In this document: positions 59,997 to 64,000 of the stretch, piece by piece
How positions within the stretch are numbered: position 1 is the first letter of the stretch
Layout of the letters: the number at the start of each line of letters is the position of its first letter
Origin: Fomitopsis serialis
Taxonomy: Eukaryota > Basidiomycota > Agaricomycetes > Polyporales > Fomitopsidaceae
Assembly (NCBI RefSeq): GCF_022376445.1
Contig: NW_025954962.1
Location: 992,001-1,056,000 of the forward strand
Reading direction: 5' to 3'
DNA: 64,000 nt
Notes under the pieces: model-generated
What the model was told of the DNA's origin: nothing
What the model saw: only the letters and a program-made list of their open reading frames with translations
Databases searched by the model: none
Program-made: the position numbers and the translations under genes

Positions 59997-61604
59997 CTAC
60001 AAGAACAAAGTAGCCACGGCAGCCACAGCCCCAATCGCTGCACTGAGTAGCACGGGGCTGACGACCATGAGGCTGCCCGACCCGCTGCTCTGTGAATCAG
60101 ACGAGGAACTCGAACTACTGCTGCCACTCTTGCCACTGCTGCTGCTGCTGCCAGTGCTCGAAGCACCGGCGCCCGAGGCAGAGGACGACGGTTTCGGAGT
60201 CACCGATGCTAGTAGGTCAGTTCAGCCGGGCAATAGCGTACGTTGAATAACTAAGGCTACGCACCGAGTGGCAGCGGGTTGCTGGAGTTATCGTTCGTCT
60301 CGAGGTATCCGTTCGCAAGAGGCATGTCCAAGCACTCGATGATTGGCGTCATGTTGTACTTCGGCTGGTGCGCAAGCGCCTGAGGAAGGATGTATCCAGT
60401 CGCGACATCGACAGTCTGCTCGAACAGATCATGTTCAAGGACGATAAAGCCGGTATCGATCTTGGTCGAGTTGCCCATGATCATTTCCCAGTTGTCCAGC
60501 ACCTCGTACACGTTCACGCTGCCTTCGGGAATGCTCCAATCTGCAGGCACCTTAATGAAACGAACAGTGTGATTCGGCGGCGTTAGACTTACCATTCGTA
60601 TCGAACGTCTGCGTCGCACTGATGCGCGTCCACAGGATGGGGATCAAGTTCAACGCCTGCGAGATGGCTCTTACCCGGTCATCGATGTCACCGTACGGCG
60701 GACGCCAGTAGATCGGTGTCACGTTAAGTGTATCCTTGATAACCTTCTTCGTCCAGGCCAGCTCGACGATGACCTCCTCCGTGGTCTTCGTCGTCATGTA
60801 CGGGTGACTCCAGGTATGAACGGCAACCTGGTTGCCCGTCATGTACTCGTCCTGCAGGATGGCGGGGCGCGAGATGATACGAGAACCGATGGCAAAGAAC
60901 GTCGCACGGATGTCCTCCTGGCCGAAGTACTGCAGGAGGTTCGGCGTGTAGGGCGACGGACCATCGTCATACGAGACACCCCACGAGTCCTTGGTGGGGC
61001 AGACCGAGACGTCCGTCGTCCTCTGACAGCCGCCGCAAGTCCACCAGCAAGTGCCGGTCGACGACGCGTTGGCCACAGCCGCCGTGTTATTCCCGCATCC
61101 ACCCGGGTTCGTAGGGGGGGTGTCAGGTATGTACACGCCCGAATCCATCACTTCCTGAATCCACTGCTTGGCCTCGTCGGAGTCGGTTGGAGGCGTGACA
61201 TCCAGCTTGGGGTAGTTTGTCGGGTTGGGCAAAGCTAATGAAACACGGCAGCATTAGAGTCGAAGACGGGGGAATGAACGCCGAGACGTACAGGGCGGAA
61301 GGTCAGGAGCACTTGGGATCCAGGTCTGCTTCGAACCGCCCGCGTAGGTCGTAGAGATAGTGATGGTAGACTGCGTCTGAGTGGCACCGGTGTTGATCTC
61401 CGAGAGCGGGACGGCAGTCGGGTTCACGGATATCAAGGAAAAGGTGACGGTGGACGGAAGGACGGAGGTGGCTGTGGCAGTGTTCGCGTTGGAAAGAGCG
61501 GCAGAGTTCTCGTCTGCGGCCGTGGCGCGTCGTGCATGGGGCTGCACGTTGTGCGCGGACGCGAACGCTGGGAGGAAGAGCGCGGATAGCACGGCATACT
61601 TCAT
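59997..61604 (-). CDS. Chitin deacetylase, carbohydrate esterase family 4, GPI-type (copy 2)
   Basis: Paralogue of the gene at 57342, with the same layout and similar intron positions. Start ATG 61604, signal peptide MKYAVLSALFLPAFASAHN. Conserved N-terminal TVTFSLISVNPTAVPLSEI, Cys-rich CWWTCGGCQRTTDVSVCP, NodB motifs SYDDGPS, HTWSHP, WRPPYGD, LWTRIS and DTGFIVLEHDLFEQTVD. Motif 1 begins S-Y-D-D instead of T-Y-D-D, a mild change that keeps both Asp. The C-terminal domain differs: an extended Ser-rich spacer and the hydrophobic tail LSAAIGAVAAVATLFL for GPI anchoring. A tandem duplication followed by divergence mainly in the Ser-rich parts. Confidence 0.93.
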
Positions 61605-62106
61605 GACTGGATATAGATGGGGAAGGTAAAGAACGGGGGGGTTTGTGGCCGCACGGGGCGGCGGAGAAGATAGCGAGGTCAGGACGGGCCTTTGACGTGC
61701 GTGGGGAGGAGACAGACCTTATATGCGGGGCGCTATGGGCGCGTCTGCAGCGCGACGGGCGAGGAACACGGCGGACGGACGGTGGACAGACGTCAAAAAG
61801 CCATCGCCGTGTTCGGGGCCGTACGCCGTCTATGAATAGCGCGCACAGCCAATCAGCGTGCGTGGCCCGCGCTTCTTCAGCTCACAATCAGACGTCTGCG
61901 CACAAATAAATCCACCTATAAATACCAGGCACCACACATGTCCATTCCGACTATTTATAGCAATCGATGGTTCGCCGACGCTCGCTGCCGCGTCGGCGCG
62001 CCCAGCCACGCGCCCGCGGCCAGGTGTCTATGTACAGAAGGAGCTTCTGCTTTTGGTCAGGGCAGCGCGTGTGCGGCACTAGAGCGGCTGGCTGCCTCTC
62101 CTCGCC
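61605..62106. other. Promoter-side spacer of chitin deacetylase copy 2
   Basis: About 500 bp. Contains CTTATATGC at 61719 and two opposed TATAAATA-type boxes, CTATAAATACC near 61917 and CTATTTATAGC near 61950. The last, read on the minus strand, could serve copy 2 about 350 bp away; use is unproven. Confidence 0.4.
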
Positions 62107-63164
62107 TCACACCTTCAGCTTCTTCGGGCGCGGCTTCTCCAGGTCAATCTCCTCCTCGTCATCGTCGTCCTCGCTGTCCTCGTCGTCGTCAGAGTCCACC
62201 CCGTCCCCGCCAGCCTGGCCCAGGAAGTACTCCACCGCCTCGGGGAACACGTCGTTTGCGATCAGCACGCCCAGCTGCAACCGTCACGTCTCAGCGCCAG
62301 CCATCCAGCACCCGGAGATGAAGCGCACGCACGTCAAATGGATCCTCTGATTCCTCAAACAGGTTGAAGAAGCTGCCCCCCTCTGCAGGCATGTCATCAC
62401 CGTCCTCGTCCTTCACGCGCGGGTGCAGTTTCGTCAGGTTCTTCGCGTCGTCCTTCCAGTTGATCTTGCTCGCCTGCACCGGCATCACAGTGTATTCTTA
62501 GCCATGGCCATAGCTTCCATAGCGATGGAACCTACCTGGGGCTCTACGTCGCGCTCCCACGAGAAGTCGATCATTGAATCAGTCAGACCGTCCGTGTCGG
62601 ACTTTTCTTCCGCTGCCGCAGGCCCAGGGGACCACTTGTACTGTTTCTTGAGTACACTATCAGAGAAGTACGGGTTCTCCTTGAAATACTACGCCCGACG
62701 CGTCAGCTACCTCCGCCAGATGAAACGCACAACCACCCACGAATTCCAAGGTGAAGCACCGCGACTCCTTCGTGTCACGCGTAACCCATACATCCTCCAG
62801 ATAGCTTAGCGCGACCTGATCCGAGTTGTGCTGCGCGTGAAGCGCGAACATGCTGTGGTTCATGAGTGCCACGGGCCAGAACTTGGAGATACCCTTGAGG
62901 ATTACACGACGCTTTTCATACACGGGGTACAATGCCTCCTGAGCGCGGCGTTCTGCATGCAATACACCCCATCAGCCAGCACGCCTTTTCCACACAGACA
63001 AAGACGCGTCTACTGTACGTACCTAGCAGCAGCTCCGTACGCGCGATCTCCTTCTGGATGCCGTTCAACTTCTGAGCATCCTCGTCGGTCAGCTCCACGT
63101 CCCCAAGGGGATTCTTCTCCGTCGACGCTCCGGGGGAAGCGCGTTTGACACCTTTGCCGCTCAT
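62107..63164 (-). CDS. SET/TAF-I type NAP-family histone chaperone
   Basis: Nuclear histone H3-H4/H2A-H2B chaperone of the nucleosome assembly protein family, nearer SET/TAF-I than Nap1. Start ATG 63164 (MSGKGVKRASPGASTEK). Exon 1 ends the dimerisation helix LNGIQKEIARTELLL, joined to ERRAQEALYPVYEKRRVILK. The earmuff domain reads ISKFWPVALMNHSMFALHAQ, VALSYLEDVWVTRDTK, CFTLEF, YFKENPYFSDSVLKKQYKW and MIDFSWERDVEP, then FFNLFEESEDPFDLGVLIAN. A C-terminal acidic tail (DSDDDEDSEDDDDEEE) is followed by a basic nuclear signal KPRPKKLKV. Six short introns, no frame break. Length about 280 residues, normal for SET. Confidence 0.92.
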
Positions 63165-63916
63165 TTTGTTAGACCTGGGATAAAGCGGGACAATGACCAG
63201 GACAGTGAAGAGTGGCGACCGTGCGACGGCTCCCGCGCGAAATTTGGTGCAGCCACAGTCGTGAGAATGATTCAGAGTCCGATAGTCCTCCGCTGTGGCG
63301 GTGGCATACCAACAGCGTACTTACGACCATACTAATTACCGCGACCAGCTCTGCTCTCCCTCACACTGGGTCATTGTAATAGCACTTGGTTGTGTCTGGA
63401 CAGATTCAAATCCGTGGCTCGATCTCATAACTATAACACGAGACCATTTTGACTCTGAAAGCATTCTCCTCGGACAACGTGAGATTCCTACGAATTAACT
63501 CACAAACGACCGGAACGTAGACTCGGAGCTCGAGGTATCCGAGTCAACCACGGTTATCCTTCGTCATGGTGCACAGTCCGGCTGTCAAATCTTGATCAAA
63601 ATGGGGATCTCGAACTTGTGTGAGCTTGTAGGCGCAACGAGATCGCTAGAAGATAGCCATGGGCAGACCCTAGATCTGCACAATTGCAAAGAAGCACTGG
63701 CATGTATGATGGCACTGGTCTACTCCACCATTCACCCGGTCCCAAGTCGGTCTCTCACCCATGCACCCGACCCTTTGGCTTGGCAAAGAAGCCTGCAGCC
63801 CTCGGTCCCGCTAAGGGGACACCCGATATCTCGCACACCATATATATAAACGACAGAACGAAGCAACATGAGCAGAGCGCAGTCCGAGACCTGAGCCTGT
63901 ACAGAAACGGAGCCAT
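63165..63916. other. Divergent intergenic stretch with strong TATA box
   Basis: About 750 bp between the SET-like start and the edge gene. Only the TATA box listed separately stands out. Open frames here are short and unsupported. Confidence 0.5.
63841..63850 (+). promoter_or_regulatory. TATA box of the right-edge gene
   Basis: CCATATATATAAAC is a near-ideal TATA element 67 bp upstream of the ATG at 63917, leaving room for a transcription start about 30 bp downstream and a short 5' leader. Confidence 0.6.
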
Positions 63917-64000
63917 ATGTCACCCACGCTAATCGACCCGCTTCGTCCCCATCTCCACCTCTTCTATCCTGCTCTTCGCACGCCGGTGGCCTGGCATCTT
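63917..64000 (+). CDS. 5' end of an unknown gene cut by the window edge
   Basis: ATG at 63917 opens a frame of 28 codons that runs off the window: MSPTLIDPLRPHLHLFYP and on to PVAWHL. Its placement behind a strong TATA box supports a real start. No domain can be recognised from so little. Confidence 0.45.
   Translation, partial: MSPTLIDPLRPHLHLFYPALRTPVAWHL

Noticed and set aside
61938..62350. Plus-strand frames rich in Ser opposite the SET-like gene
   Set aside because: They are the antisense of the Asp/Glu-rich tail of the histone chaperone, which naturally reads as poly-Ser.

Overview
The window looks like nuclear DNA from a filamentous basidiomycete, most likely an agaricomycete and perhaps a polypore. 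Evidence: dense genes with many short (about 50-65 nt) GT-AG introns, GC-rich coding sequence, two intron-containing nuclear tRNA genes, a Zn2Cys6 factor, tandem chitin deacetylases, and an Ssk2-type MAPKKK. The placement is inferred from gene content; no species is claimed.

Layout. 0-5.5 kb: end of a small Zn2Cys6 protein, tRNA-Leu(AAG) with a trail of decayed copies of its own 3' end, then a hexose-type MFS transporter preceded by a cluster of Cre1/CreA-like sites. 6.6-7.9 kb: an unrecognised secreted protein built from about five repeated modules, one module per exon. 9.9-20 kb: RINT1/Tip20 tether, HAD-family nucleotidase-like protein, peroxisomal ABCD half-transporter and a PRELI/MSF1 lipid-transfer protein. 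19.9-27.4 kb: the B-box-binding subunit of TFIIIC, with AT-hooks. 28-30.5 kb: unknown multi-spanning membrane protein with Ser/Thr-rich and acidic tracts. 30.9-37.7 kb: Ssk2-type MAPKKK and the GTPase DRG1, divergent over 267 bp. 38.3-48.8 kb: metallo-beta-lactamase-fold protein, a second PRELI protein, RIC1, a small unknown, and a 2-oxoglutarate/Fe(II) oxygenase-like protein. 49-55.6 kb: sterol glucosyltransferase (Atg26-type) divergent from a SUR7/PalI membrane protein. 55.9 kb: tRNA-Lys(CTT). 57.3-61.6 kb: two tandem GPI-type chitin deacetylases. 62.1-63.2 kb: SET/TAF-I histone chaperone. The right edge has the first 28 codons of another gene behind a strong TATA box.

Most genes are housekeeping: vesicle tethering (RINT1, RIC1), mitochondrial lipid transfer (two PRELI), peroxisomal import, Pol III transcription, stress MAPK signalling, translation GTPase. 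The 49-62 kb part is biased to the cell surface (sterol glycoside synthesis, eisosome-type membrane protein, chitin deacetylation).

Important caveat: at least eleven conserved genes' reading frames are broken by what reads as a single missing base, nearly always next to a short homopolymer, and always in otherwise intact proteins. This pattern points to consensus (long-read) indel errors rather than pseudogenes, so CDS spans below are given from first start to last stop and cross these breaks. Exon boundaries were placed by eye from splice motifs and protein continuity; no alignment was run.
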